This document shows positions 7,317 through 16,801 of a stretch of 16,801 bases of DNA, one piece after another. A program made the position numbers and the translations under genes. This DNA comes from Capniomyces stellatus. Taxonomy: Eukaryota > Kickxellomycota > Harpellomycetes > Harpellales > Legeriomycetaceae. The notes beneath the pieces are model-generated. The model did no database searches and was not told where the DNA came from. It saw only the letters and a list, made by a program, of their open reading frames with translations. Within the stretch, counting starts at the first letter, position 1, and the number at the start of each line of letters is the position of its first letter. The stretch lies in contig LUVW01000029.1 in assembly GCA_001661515.1 (NCBI GenBank), positions 227,097 to 243,897 of the forward strand. The letters run 5' to 3'.

Positions 7317-8032
7317 TAGAGTCTTATCTTCGCCGTGTTGTTCGTCCTCTTGAATGGCTTCTTGTAAACTACAAGCGTGTAGTTGTCAAGGACTCAGCCG
7401 TCAATGCAATCTGTTATGGAGCCAAAATGATGATTCCAGGTCTTTTGAGGTTCGAGTCAGATATAGAAATTGGAGATGAGATCGTGTTGATGACAACAAA
7501 GGGAGAGGCCATCGCATTGGCAATAGCCATGATGTCCACATCGATAATGGCCACCTGTGACCACGGAGTCGTAGCCAAGATCAAGAGAGTCATTATGGAA
7601 AGAGACACTTACCCACGCAAATGGGGATTGGGACCAAAGGCTATTGAGAAGAAGAAGTTGATTAAGGACGGAAAACTTGACAAGTATGGAAGAAAGAACG
7701 AAAATACCCCTGAAAAGTGGACAAAGAACTATGTTGACTACAACAGAAACGAACAGGAAGGTGCCATCAACGTTGTCCCATCCATCACATCTGCCCCAGC
7801 TACCCCAGCTGCCCCAACTGTACCAAAGGTTGAAGAACCCGTCAAGTCTGCTGAAGCTGAGGTTGAAAAGAAGCGTAAGGCTGTTTCTGACTCTGAGTCT
7901 TCAGCTGCTGAAGATTCTGATAAGGCTGCAAGAAAGCTGAAGAAGAAGGAGAAGAAGGAGAAGAAAGACAAGAAGGAAAAGAAGGACAAGAAGGAGAAGA
8001 AGGAGAAGAAGGAAAAGAAGGAAAAGAAATAA
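6382..8032 (+). CDS. CBF5: H/ACA snoRNP pseudouridine synthase Cbf5 (dyskerin)
   Basis: The gene has two exons, 6382-7126 and 7320-8032. The intron at 7127-7319 has donor GTAAGT and acceptor TTGTAG, interrupts a codon after its first base, and splices NTKD to ESYLRR. The product is 485 residues, close to the usual fungal length. The order is an N-terminal dyskerin segment (about 20-58), the TruB-type synthase domain (about 60-245), a PUA domain (about 249-335, with [20 protein letters not shown]) and a lysine-rich tail. The catalytic aspartate is Asp95 in [12 protein letters not shown], at the same number as in yeast Cbf5. Known role: catalytic subunit of H/ACA particles with Nop10, Nhp2 and Gar1, converting uridine to pseudouridine in rRNA and snRNA in the nucleolus; in animals it also stabilises telomerase RNA. 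The tail (about 425-485) repeats KKEKK/KKDKK, as in other fungal Cbf5. The start ATG follows a purine-rich leader and gives a full N-terminus. Confidence 0.97.
7259..7315. repeat. Poly-T tract with a 4-N gap in the CBF5 intron
   Basis: Twenty-three T, four N (7282-7285) and thirty T lead up to the GTAG acceptor. The N block means the assembler did not resolve the run, so its length is unknown. It is a giant polypyrimidine tract at the 3' splice site and does not affect the reading frame. Confidence 0.9.
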
Positions 8033-8180
8033 TCTTTCTCGCTCTTCTTTTTTTTTTTTATAGTACTGTTATTTACTTGACTCTTTTTTCTTTTCTTTTT
8101 CTTTTTCTTTTCTATATATACACTTTTTCTTTATATAAACTCTATTTTATATTTCTGATTAATAACTTGATCCATCACTG

Positions 8181-8229
8181 ATTTGATTTGATTTGATTTG
8201 ATTTGATTTGACTTGGTTTGATTTGATTT
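8181..8229. repeat. (ATTTG)n microsatellite
   Basis: About ten tandem copies of ATTTG, with two point changes, lie about 150 nt after the CBF5 stop. Confidence 0.9.
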
Positions 8230-8237
8230 AATTCGAC

Positions 8238-8267
8238 TTTTTACTTTTACTTTTACTTTTACTTTTG
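8238..8267. repeat. (TTTTAC)n microsatellite
   Basis: Four to five copies of TTTTAC lie close after the ATTTG repeat. Confidence 0.8.
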
Positions 8268-8490
8268 TTTATTTATTTATTATTACTTCCTCGCTTCACT
8301 TATTTCCAAGTTTATCGCTGGTTTTATTTATTGATATTAGAAGACAACAAAAGGTTTCTAAAACTCTGTTACTTTTCAAGTGTACCATCATTTTGTCTTT
8401 AAATACTCTTCTTTGCCCAAACCAAGTCAGCTCTGTGAATAACAATGGGATTTATACTAGACGAATACTCGGACTTCATAGCAGCAATAG

Positions 8491-8516
8491 TAAAATAAAA
8501 TAAAATAAAATAAATA
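8491..8516. repeat. (TAAAA)n microsatellite
   Basis: Four to five copies of TAAAA, ending in TAAATAAA. Confidence 0.8.
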
Positions 8517-9389
8517 AACAGTACAGGCATGCTTATAAAGTCTAAAGCTCCAAGAATTATGAAAAACTAAAGATATATATAGGGGGGGGGATGACTTTAT
8601 TTGTAACAATGAAGAGTTGAACCTTGTGGATGTATGACAATGGCAAAAAAAGGTAGAGGATGAGAGATATATAAATATTTTAAAGAAAGAAAATGATAAT
8701 AATTGGTAACATTTTATACACAATGGTTATTATTCAAATAGGTCAGCAATTAATTTGAGCTTTGAAATCCAAATTATTAAATAGGAAAAACAAATTAGTA
8801 AAGAGAAACTTAAACTTGACGTTAAAAAAAAAAGGGAAAAATAGTTGATGATACATGACAAATCAACTAAAAGTATCGAATTAGGACTGATTACAAAATT
8901 TAATTGTTACAAATAAACAAATTAAAAAAGAAATAGTTGAAATGCTAAAATAAAAATAAAAAAAGATTAGAGAACAAAGGGATTTGAAATTTATAGATAT
9001 CTAGTAACAGAAAATAAAGTTAAAAAGGTAGAAAATCACTTGATTTGCTTTGAAACCAAGAAAAGGTGAAAAGGCAAATAAAGAAAGAAAAAAAAGTGGA
9101 TAGAAAAAAAAGAAAAAAAAAGGATATAGAATTGCAGGAAGCATAAAGACAAAACCTCAAGTTACTTTTAAGAATAAGTAAAGCGAACAAGCTTTATAAA
9201 TTCACAAATTCATAACTTGAGTATTTAAAATCCGACAAGAATGAATATAAAAAGATAAATATATAAAAAAGGATAGTTACAAAAAAAGTAGGGATACATA
9301 TTCGGTCGCTAAATAGGACCACCAAGTGATATAATATTATATTTTCATTATTTGCAAGAGAACAAGAAGGAATTAAAACAAGCGAGTAA

Positions 9390-12300
9390 ATGGAAAAGGC
9401 GGTGATTAAAGCAACCCGCAAGGATGTTTCGCACCCAAAGCAAAAGCACGTGGATGGTAGGACATGAACATAGATTGTGAAATATCACTTGAATTTTGAA
9501 ATTATATATATATATTTCGAGCTAAGCGTTGTTGAATGAATGTATTAGTCTTAAGCAACTTCAAGTACTATCTTTGGATTTATGAGAGTATTCCGTAAGT
9601 AATTGGGGAGAGGTGTGTATAATGTGCTTTTTAAAATGTAGTGCTGGTTGAGTTGAGTTGGCAGGGAATGTCGGTTGGGGGACTGTTTATACTGCTAGCG
9701 GAACGGGCAAACACAGACAATTGGGTGGTAAGTTGGAGGTGTTGTAGCTACTATTGATATGGTTGGTGATTGAGAATGGCATTACAGATAATAGTTGAAT
9801 CTAAAGCGAGTAAAAGTTAGAATTAGGGGGATTAAAGAGATAAGCTGGGATTGTGGTTGTTTGCTTGTTTTGTGTAAATAGGTTGCGATGAAAAGTCTGA
9901 TAATATTGCATATCCTTATGCACGAGGGTAACGGGCCAATGATATACGATTACTATGCGGGGCACAGTTCAGCTCTAGATTTATCAAAGTTTAGAGATCG
10001 TTCAGGAACCACAGGTACGCTATAAAAGGTTGGCAAAGCCACAAAGTAAATGGTGAGGGGGGTGGGTGTTAAAGAAGGGCTAGAGAGCTAAGAATTTGAG
10101 TGTATTAAATAGGGTTTGAGCAGGGGAAAAACATTCGGATGTATTCAAGTTATTTGAGAGACAAGGCATTATCGTACAAATCGGTAAATATAGATTACGT
10201 GCTGCAAAAGAAGCCAAAGAAGTCGCAGATTTACAAGTCAACGGTTACAGATACAAAGTTTTTGCTGTTGGAATTGTCAACGGTTCAAAAGCAGTTGCAT
10301 TCGTTGTTAAAATGCCAGGCAAGTATTAAAGAGACATTATTATTATTGGTATTATTGGTAGTAGTACAAGTGGTAGTAATAGTAGTAATAGAAGATAAAT
10401 GAATGTGTGGTAATTTGAATAGTATTTAAAAGAGACGCTGGACAATGATTGTACGTTTGCAATGTTCAAGTATGGGCTGAGAGATGGACTGAAGCTATTC
10501 CAGACAATGAATGAAGGATGTATGAAGATGTTGCGGGTGTTTTTTGAGATGGATGAGGAGGACATGAAACGGTCGTTGAATCTGTACAAGAGATTTATAA
10601 AAATCACACAGAACACAGACGAGTATTTGAAGGCAGCAAGAGCTTATGAGCCGATATTGGGATTTACGATTCCAAAATTGCTTCATGCGCCGTTTACGTT
10701 AGTGAAGACGCTGGAGGATCATTTGTCGCAGACGGAGAGCGAGCGGATGGCGGTTGTTTCGGACATCAAGAAGATGAGGAAGAGCATTTATCAAGGAAAC
10801 ACAGACAAAAAAGAAGGCAAAGAAAACAATAACAAAGGCAACAGTGGATCAAATAGAGAACGAGAATTGACAACTATTGACACGAGGTCAATGAGGCTTG
10901 ATAAACCACTGCTGAAACTGAGACCAGAAATAATAGCAAAACAACAAACATTAAACCAAAGCCAAAACCAAAGCCAAAGCCAAAACCATTCAATGTCGAA
11001 TTCACCAGTCAAAACAACCAATACAAATACAAATACAAATACAAATACAAATACAAATACAAATACAAATACAAATACAAATATAAACGGAGGGAATCAG
11101 AACGATCTGATAAACTTTTTTGCCACTCTAGACTCAACAGGTCTGCAGCAACCAGGACCAGTTCAAATCAACGAAGACGAGTACAGTATGAAACTAAAAT
11201 CAGAAATCAACATGATTCAGTCTCAGATCCAACAAGTACAACACCAACAAGCCATGATCAGCGCATCAACACCAAATCCAGCTTTTAACCAGCCTCAACT
11301 TCAGACTCAACCCCAAATCCAAATTCAAACTCAAACTCAAACTCAAAAGTCTGCATTAAACGACTTTGACTTTGCTTTAAATGCTCTTCAGAACAGACAT
11401 GTTGGGTTCTTCAACAGTCAAAACGCCACTTCACCTCTTTCCGACTCGCCAGAATCTCCCATGTTCCAGCCCAGCCAACCAAAAGGCATCACTATAAACA
11501 GCACCAGTACGACTGGCTACTCGGCCCCAGTAAACAACTCCTTCTTCACCACCTCCTCCACCACCACCTCCACCACCAACCCTACAAATACTACCAATGA
11601 TCTGGTTTCTATGTTTGACCCTTTTGCTCCAAAACTCATACCAGACAATCGACTGGCTCAACCTGCAGTTCCCCCGCCAACCTCGCTGATGTCTAACCCA
11701 TTCAGGCAGTCGATGTTTCCAGCCCAAAACCCCCAACAATCCCAACAACCCCAAACTCTGCAACCAACTCCCGCATCGGCGTTTAGTAGCCAGACTCGGT
11801 ACAACACATTCAATTCCTTCAACGCGTTTAGTAGCGGTGGGAACAGCGGTGCCACAACTCCTCTAAACAGCACTATTGGCCCAACTACCACTAATGGCTC
11901 AATGTTTAGTGGTTCAGCCAGCCTTAAAAACCCAACATCAATAACCCGTGCCAGTACTAATCCATTTTCCATAGAGAACATGTCTATTTCCAACTCTAAT
12001 AACAGTCGTTCTGTTGGTGCTGGTGTTGATGTTGGTTCCTTGTCATCTTCACTACTAGCAACCTCCATTAGCAATCCTGTTACTGCCTCAAGTTTGGCCT
12101 CTACCAACTACAATTTTGCCCCCAACAACACTACTACCACTAATGGATTCAATTCCTCCCCCGCTTTCCCCCCAACCGCACCCAGCTTTTCTGCCAATTT
12201 CCCCCCCACTTCCGCTTCCAACAACGCTTTGTTTCCCTTTAACTCTAGCAATCTCAACCCAAGTACTACGTTGACTGGCTCAAGATTTGTAACTACCGCT

Positions 12301-12531
12301 ACAACCACCACTATAGTCAACAACAGCAATCCCACTTTTCCCTCTGTTTCTGGTGCTAACTCTGGTTCTGCATACCAAAAAAATCTAAACCCCTTTTCTC
12401 CCCCTTTAACCCAATCTCCCCTTTATAATTCCCATACTCCTTCCACCATCAATATCTCTAACAATCCTACCTCTAATAATAATACCTCCACTAATCAGCA
12501 AAACTTTGCAGATTTTAATGTTTTCCACTAA
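9390..12531 (+). CDS. YAP1801: AP180/CALM-type ANTH-domain clathrin adaptor
   Basis: Proposed exons: 9390-9456, 9549-9594 (uncertain), 9658-9727, 9882-10014, 10113-10318 and 10435-12531, about 872 residues. Exon 1 encodes the phosphoinositide-binding signature KAT...PKQKH (residues 7-20). Later exons follow the ANTH fold: LFILLAERANTDNWV, then MKSLIILHILMHEGN, then DLSKFRDRSGTTG, then YSSYLRDKALSYKSV, then KYGLRDGLKLFQTMNEG. The ANTH part ends near residue 270. The tail is Q/N/S/T-rich and probably disordered. It has an (NT)n run, a short possible coiled coil (SEINMIQSQIQQVQ), a DPF motif (Asp569) and three NPF motifs (Asn595, Asn683, Asn826). DPF motifs bind the AP-2 appendage and NPF motifs bind EH domains. 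Known role: binds PI(4,5)P2 at the plasma membrane and recruits clathrin and cargo during endocytosis. Intron 5 uses a GC donor (CAG|GCAAGT) in my model; a GTATTA donor 4 nt later with acceptor at 10432 is the alternative and would add two residues. Exon 2 is the weak point: the second helix of the ANTH domain fits poorly in every version. Confidence 0.93.
11020..11082 (+). repeat. (ACAAAT)n coding repeat
   Basis: About ten tandem copies of the hexamer lie within the last exon of the AP180 gene and encode alternating Asn-Thr. Being a multiple of three, length changes keep the frame, so allele length variation in the disordered tail is expected. Confidence 0.95.
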
Positions 12532-13047
12532 CTCCTTACTCCCTTTATAATATCTCTATTATCATTTTATTATTACCCTCCCTTTTACTCCGTCTTTTTT
12601 TTATTTATTCAATACATTTGTTTTTTTTTCCTCCCTCTAATATCACTAATCTTATCAATTGTGCCATATTACACCCCCATTATCTTACAATTAAAAGTCC
12701 ATGTTTTCTTTCAATAAAAAAAATACATGTCGGCCTGTTTTGTAAACAGAATCAACCAATCAAACATGGATATGAATATTCCTCATAGCCAATTTGCTTC
12801 TCATTTTCTTTTTATCTTCCTTCTTGTATCCAAATCGTGAATCTGTCCGAATCGAATCGAATTTCAATAATAATAATAAAATGTCCGAGTTTTTAACAAG
12901 CATAAACTTTTAAACTATTTTTATCCGACACATTGTTGTTCTTATTCCCTAGCACACTTGTTATTTCTTTCTTTCTTATTATTCTTTACGTATTCATTTC
13001 ATTTCATGTTTTTAGAAAAAAAAAATAGGTAAACCAAGACGTTCAAG
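12532..13047. other. Intergenic region between the AP180 gene and thymidylate kinase
   Basis: The region starts as a T/C-rich 3' flank with AATAAA at 12713-12718, 182 nt after the stop. Then comes a short promoter region for the kinase gene with GAATC/AATAAT short repeats near 12849-12880. No gene was seen. Confidence 0.55.
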
Positions 13048-14421
13048 ATGAATAAAATCAAAAGAGGTGCATTTATTTTACTCGAGGGTTGCGATAGAAG
13101 CGGAAAAAGTACTCAGGCCAAAATGTTATCACTTGCTTTGACAGAAAAAGGAATAAATAACGAGTTGCTTTCTTTTCCAAGTAAGCGTTAGCCAAGCTCT
13201 TGAGTGACGGTATTAAATTGTTGAATCAAAACCGAATTAATCAAATTTACTTTGTTAATTGTGAATAATGCATGGCAAGACATTGCTGGATTTATAAACT
13301 CTAAACTTAACCCCTCATAACAACAACAAATATCGCCGTATTGTTCCTTTATTTATTTACTAGACAGGACTACTGAAATTGGCAGCACTATCAACAAATA
13401 TCTAAAAGGCGAGAATAATCTTAGCGACCAAGCCATACATTTGCTCTTCAGTTCAAATCGCTGGGAATCATTGTAATTGCAACTTTATGAATCAATTTAT
13501 ATATACCCAAGCTTTATTCTACCTTGTCCATTCATTCGCGTCAGGACTCAACTGCCTGTATTTTGACTTTGGTTTATTCCTGTTGTTATTTCACGCCAAG
13601 CTAAACCACACTAATCGATTAATGTTGCTTATTTCTTCAATTTCTCGGTTCCTTTCATATACACAGCGACTACATGAAAAAATGCCTGGAAAGCGGTGTA
13701 ACCCTGATAGTTGATAGATATACGTATTCAGGAATAGCATTCACATGTGCAAAGGTAAGTTGACTTTTCTGCCTTCTACATCAAGCTGATAGAATGGACT
13801 TCACAAGTAGTTTAGGTTCTGTGATACATAGCGTGTTTATAGACATAAGCATAGCCGAGTGTTGATCAAATTGTAAAACTAAAATTGTATAAACTTCAAT
13901 AAAAAATAAACAAGTGTATAAAGTCACAGTCTTTGTTGGCCAAATTCTTATATTTTTTAAAAAAAATTAATCGTTTTTGTATCGTAATAGGGGCTTGATT
14001 TAGATTGGTGTAGAAACCCGGATTTAGGCTTGTTGAAACCTGATTGTGTTTGCTTTCTTGATATCGACCCCTCTTTGGCCTCTCAAAGAGGTGATTACGG
14101 TGCTGAACGATACGAGAAGCTCGATTTTCAAAAATCTGTTCGTAGTGTGTTTTTAAAACTTGTTGAACCAAACTGGAATGTAAGATCATACCATGCCCAT
14201 TTTCCCTTATTTTTCTTCCCCATCAATAGTTTCTATTTTGTTTTCACTTTTACTCTCTTTTATTAGCTAATTTGTTTGATTTTTTTCTTTTTCCCTTTTC
14301 TTTTCAGGTTTTGGATGCTAGCAAGAGCCTTGACGATATTCATAACCAAATTGTGTCATTGTCCGTCGATTCAATCAACAGAGTCGGATCTGAAGATGTT
14401 CCAATAAGTTTAATTTCATAA
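13048..14421 (+). CDS. CDC8: Thymidylate kinase (dTMP kinase)
   Basis: Five exons: 13048-13180, 13364-13472, 13667-13754, 13991-14179 and 14308-14421. All introns are GT-AG (128-236 nt) and phases agree, giving 210 residues against about 216 in yeast Cdc8. It phosphorylates dTMP to dTDP with ATP, the last dedicated step of dTTP synthesis, and is essential for DNA replication. Visible motifs: P-loop EGCDRSGKST (residues 13-22); the FPNRTT segment that binds dTMP, with its arginine formed just after intron 1; SDQAIHLLFSSNRWE; the DRY motif in VDRYTYSG; and the LID region in ASQRGDYGAERYE. The P-loop has Arg17 at the place where eukaryotic enzymes carry the catalytic arginine. The start gives the usual short N-terminus before the first strand (GAFILLEG). 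Nothing unusual is seen. Confidence 0.97.
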
Positions 14422-15264
14422 TCAGCATCTTGACTTTACTCACAACATCCACCTTCTATCACTTCTTTCCTTATTCAAGTCCGTAGCAGTTTTTTTTTTT
14501 TTTTTTGTGTTTACAACACCCTGTCGAGTTACTTTTGAACGTGATGAAAAAAGTGCTAGTAATGTTAAAGTGTATAAAACGTGAGGGTGCTTTTTTATTT
14601 ATTCTCCATTAAACAGACGCTCTATTTAACCATCAACTCGCTCAAATCACTCAACATACTTAGTAGTCGCGCTTTAGTTTGCTAGTCATCCTTCCCACCT
14701 TTATATCACATTTATATCACCACCAATACCACCACCATTAACACTTTAACACAAATGTTTATTTACACTGTTGTCTGTTACATACCATTACTATTTTGGG
14801 TAAATTATACTATATTCAACCAATGTTACATTAATTGAACTTTTTTTTATAATCAAATACCAGAACCAAGTTGAAAGTCTCGTGTTTCTGTTTACAAAAA
14901 AAAAAAAAAGTAATAAAGGGAGATAATTAAAAATAAGTCTATTTCAGCTGTTGGGAAAATTGTAATCGCGTTAAAGGACGGTTATTGGATGAAAACGATC
15001 GTACTAGTGAGTTAGAGATAAGTTTCCATTTAAAGTATAATAGGTATTTTTATCGCTTTGTAGTTTGATAATGACAAAAATGCCACTTTGACTATTTTGG
15101 TTTTCTAGACAATAAGTGTTTCTTTTAATCAAAGTAGCGAATGTATACTTTGATTTAAACGAGTTGAAAAGCAATAAAAGAACATGGACTTGGAAAAGAA
15201 AAAAAAGCTAAAGCTTGGGCTTGCCAAGTAATTGCCTTATTAATAATTGCCAAGCACGGGTTGA
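14422..15264. other. Intergenic region after thymidylate kinase, no firm gene
   Basis: The first 350 nt are T/C-rich 3' flank with a 16-T run near 14491. A 27-codon frame at 14755-14838 begins with a hydrophobic stretch (MFIYTVVCYIPLLFW), but nothing supports it. The rest is AT-rich with no coding signal. Confidence 0.5.
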
Positions 15265-15450
15265 ATGGAAGAAAGAAAGAAAAAAAAAGAAAGACCTCGC
15301 GTAAAATTACCAAATTCACAAATTAGACACCTGGGCATTTTTTTTTTTTGCATAGCTGTGCTTAGTTTTGTCTGTTCTTTACACACCTGTATGTCTGAAG
15401 GGTCCGCCTTGGTGCAAGATTGGGCTTTTCCGAGTAATATGGCAAAGTAA
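15265..15450 (+). CDS. Possible first exon of a small spliced gene, unidentified
   Basis: The frame starts at ATG 15265, with a second in-frame ATG at 15391 that gives a cleaner start (MSEGSALVQDWAFPSNMAK). The last codons overlap a perfect donor, AAA|GTAAGT at 15447. Splicing there to the acceptor ACAAATAG at 15582 keeps the phase and continues HQGVNAAKQGGMTALQRYW before a poly-G run at 15642-15651, where the count of G may be wrong and the frame becomes uncertain. From the first ATG, a hydrophobic stretch (GIFFFCIAVLSFVCSL) would be included and could be a membrane segment. No family recognised. The opposite strand is also open here (15240-15497). Only a transcript could decide. Confidence 0.25.
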   Translation: MEERKKKKERPRVKLPNSQIRHLGIFFFCIAVLSFVCSLHTCMSEGSALVQDWAFPSNMAK

Positions 15451-15641
15451 GTGTCGTTTGGATAAAGATATGATGGTGTGGTTTTCACATTGTTCAAAAG
15501 TTCGAGTTGGGTGGAATAAACTTGAATGTTGATTTGGTGGTTCTTTTTATTATTATAAATAGTTTACTAGTTTTACAAATAGGCACCAAGGAGTAAACGC
15601 AGCAAAGCAGGGAGGGATGACGGCTTTGCAACGATATTGGT

Positions 15642-15660
15642 GGGGGGGGGGAGGGAGGGT
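15642..15660. repeat. Poly-G run
   Basis: Ten G (one base more or less by assembly) followed by AGGGAGGG. It is one of the few GC-rich spots in the window and could form a quadruplex. It is also error-prone in assembly. Confidence 0.7.
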
Positions 15661-15699
15661 AATGTTGACACTTGATGTTGTGGTGATTAAGAATTTTTA

Positions 15700-16801
15700 A
15701 TATAAATAAAAGACTAAATTTAGACGAGTCGGCAATAATAAGAGCTAATCAGAGAGTGATAAAAAAATAACAAATACGTAAATGATTTGAAATGGCAAGG
15801 AGGTAATTACAAAAAAGGGAATCGAGGAAATAAATTAAAGAGAACAAAAAAAGGAAACTCGATAGATTATTGGCAGAAACATCAAAAAGAAAGTAAAAAA
15901 AGTAAGAGGAAAATAAAAGGAAAATCAACATGTTTACAAAGTTGGTGATTTCCATTGATTAAAAAAAAAAACAAAAGTAAAAAACCCATCAACTTATACG
16001 GGCTTGATTGCTTTTACTTTTTACCAAGCAAACATTGAGACGAAGGTGTAGAATAAAAAAAGGAGTAATCTTGTACAAAAGTAAAGAAAGTAAAAATAAA
16101 AGGCAAGTAACACACGTCAATATAAAACGATGATAGAATTGAAAAGCAGCTAATAAAAAAATAAAATAAAACCAAATAAGAAGAAAATACCTAATGCCAA
16201 ATAATAACGTAAAAGTCGAGTAGTGAAGGAAGAAATTAAAAAAACAATAATAGTGTGAAAAACAAAAGGTGAAAACTTTCAGTGACTGGTTTCTACACGC
16301 TTATGGTTTATATCTGCAGCTTTCAACGCATTGAAATTAAAATCAGCTATAATTCACTTGAAAACAGAGACAAAAACAAAAAAAACTCCAAAAAAAAAAC
16401 TCTCACAAGACTAGGCAATAATAACATATTAGAGAAATTGGGAATAAGAATAAAAAAAAGGTCTAGAGGTTAAACTTTTATCAGACTTGAGCTAGATTTG
16501 TTTGCCAAAATAGGAATTTGGTTATATAGAAACAGATAGGAGGGTGGACAGACAAGCAGATAAGGTAAAGCGGTTTTGGAGCAAGAAAGACGACTTTAGA
16601 GAAAGTAAGGCGGTTTTTTCAGAGAAAGTAAAGACGACTTTAGAGAAAGAGCAAACTAAAGGAACCAAAGAATGAAGTTCAAGTAAGAAACCAAGTTTCA
16701 ATATAGATATAATGCACGAGTTATACTGAGGAGAAAAAAAAACATATAATTTCCAGTATCATAAAAGAAGGAGGACGGTGGGAGTAGGAAGTGGGGGGGG
16801 G
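15700..16801. other. Purine-rich region to the right edge, no gene seen
   Basis: The plus strand is strongly A/G-rich over 1.1 kb with many A runs. A 63-codon frame at 16282-16473 is low complexity and not convincing. Composition resembles the stretches directly before CBF5 and the AP180 gene, so it may be the upstream region of a plus-strand gene starting beyond the window. Confidence 0.4.
16570..16650 (+). repeat. Imperfect 44-bp direct repeat
   Basis: An 18-nt core (AGACGACTTTAGAGAAAG) occurs at 16588-16605 and again at 16632-16649, 44 nt apart. Each copy is preceded by GCGGTTTT (about 16570 and 16610). Two units are seen. Confidence 0.75.

Larger units (their letters stand above)
8033..9389. 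other. Intergenic region between CBF5 and the AP180 gene, no firm gene
   Basis: The first 250 nt are T/C-rich 3' flank with pentamer and hexamer repeats. From about 8540 to 9389 the plus strand is purine-rich, the probable upstream and leader region of the AP180 gene. A short frame at 8448-8498 (MGFILDEYSDFIAAIVK) looks protein-like but continues into no exon I can join. A run of nine G is at 8582-8590. Confidence 0.45.

Noticed and set aside
8448..8498. Short protein-like frame MGFILDEYSDFIAAIVK
   Set aside because: No acceptor or donor joins it in phase to further coding sequence, and the following DNA is a TAAAA repeat.
11431..12335. Long minus-strand frames opposite the AP180 tail
   Set aside because: They are complements of low-complexity Ser/Thr/Asn/Pro codons. 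Gly- and Leu-rich products with no motif are expected by composition.
14755..14838. 27-codon hydrophobic frame
   Set aside because: It is too short, has no neighbours in phase, and hydrophobic frames are common in T-rich DNA.

Overview
The window looks like nuclear DNA of an early-diverging fungus. It is AT-rich, with short spliceosomal introns (about 70-200 nt, GTAAGT-type donors, one ideal TACTAAT branch site), A/T homopolymers, TATA boxes and AATAAA signals, and a Cbf5, an AP180/CALM and a thymidylate kinase of clearly fungal/opisthokont type. A Zoopagomycota-like origin (Kickxellomycotina or relatives) is my guess, from small CBM19-like secreted proteins and gene structure; nothing here proves it. 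Poly-C at the left edge, poly-G at the right edge and a 4-N gap inside a poly-T tract are assembly limits.

Layout. 1-366: open frame running in from the left edge, unidentified. 716-1386 (possibly to 1841), minus: a spliced gene of unknown function, deduced from phase-compatible exons. 1842-2271: probable divergent control region with a GATA-site cluster. 2272-4868: three small secreted six-cysteine proteins (69, 70, 69 aa) with identical cysteine and tryptophan spacing, interrupted by a decayed minus-strand gene (2831-3620) and a broken fourth family copy (about 4081-4190). 5116-5188: elongator tRNA-Met(CAT).

6382-8032: CBF5/dyskerin, two exons, the H/ACA snoRNP pseudouridine synthase. 9390-12531: an AP180/CALM-type ANTH-domain clathrin adaptor in about six exons, ending in a long Q/N/S/T-rich tail with NPF and DPF motifs. 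13048-14421: thymidylate kinase (CDC8 type) in five exons, 210 aa. 14422-16801 holds no firm gene, only a possible small spliced gene near 15391-15640 and a long purine-rich tract like those before CBF5 and the AP180 gene.

The right half is ordinary housekeeping in one orientation (rRNA modification, endocytosis, dTTP synthesis), with no sign of operon-like linkage. The left half (716-4868) is the accessory part: a small family of secreted, probably cell-wall or chitin-associated cysteine-rich proteins that has duplicated and decayed locally, plus unidentified minus-strand genes. No mobile element, CRISPR array or rRNA was seen.
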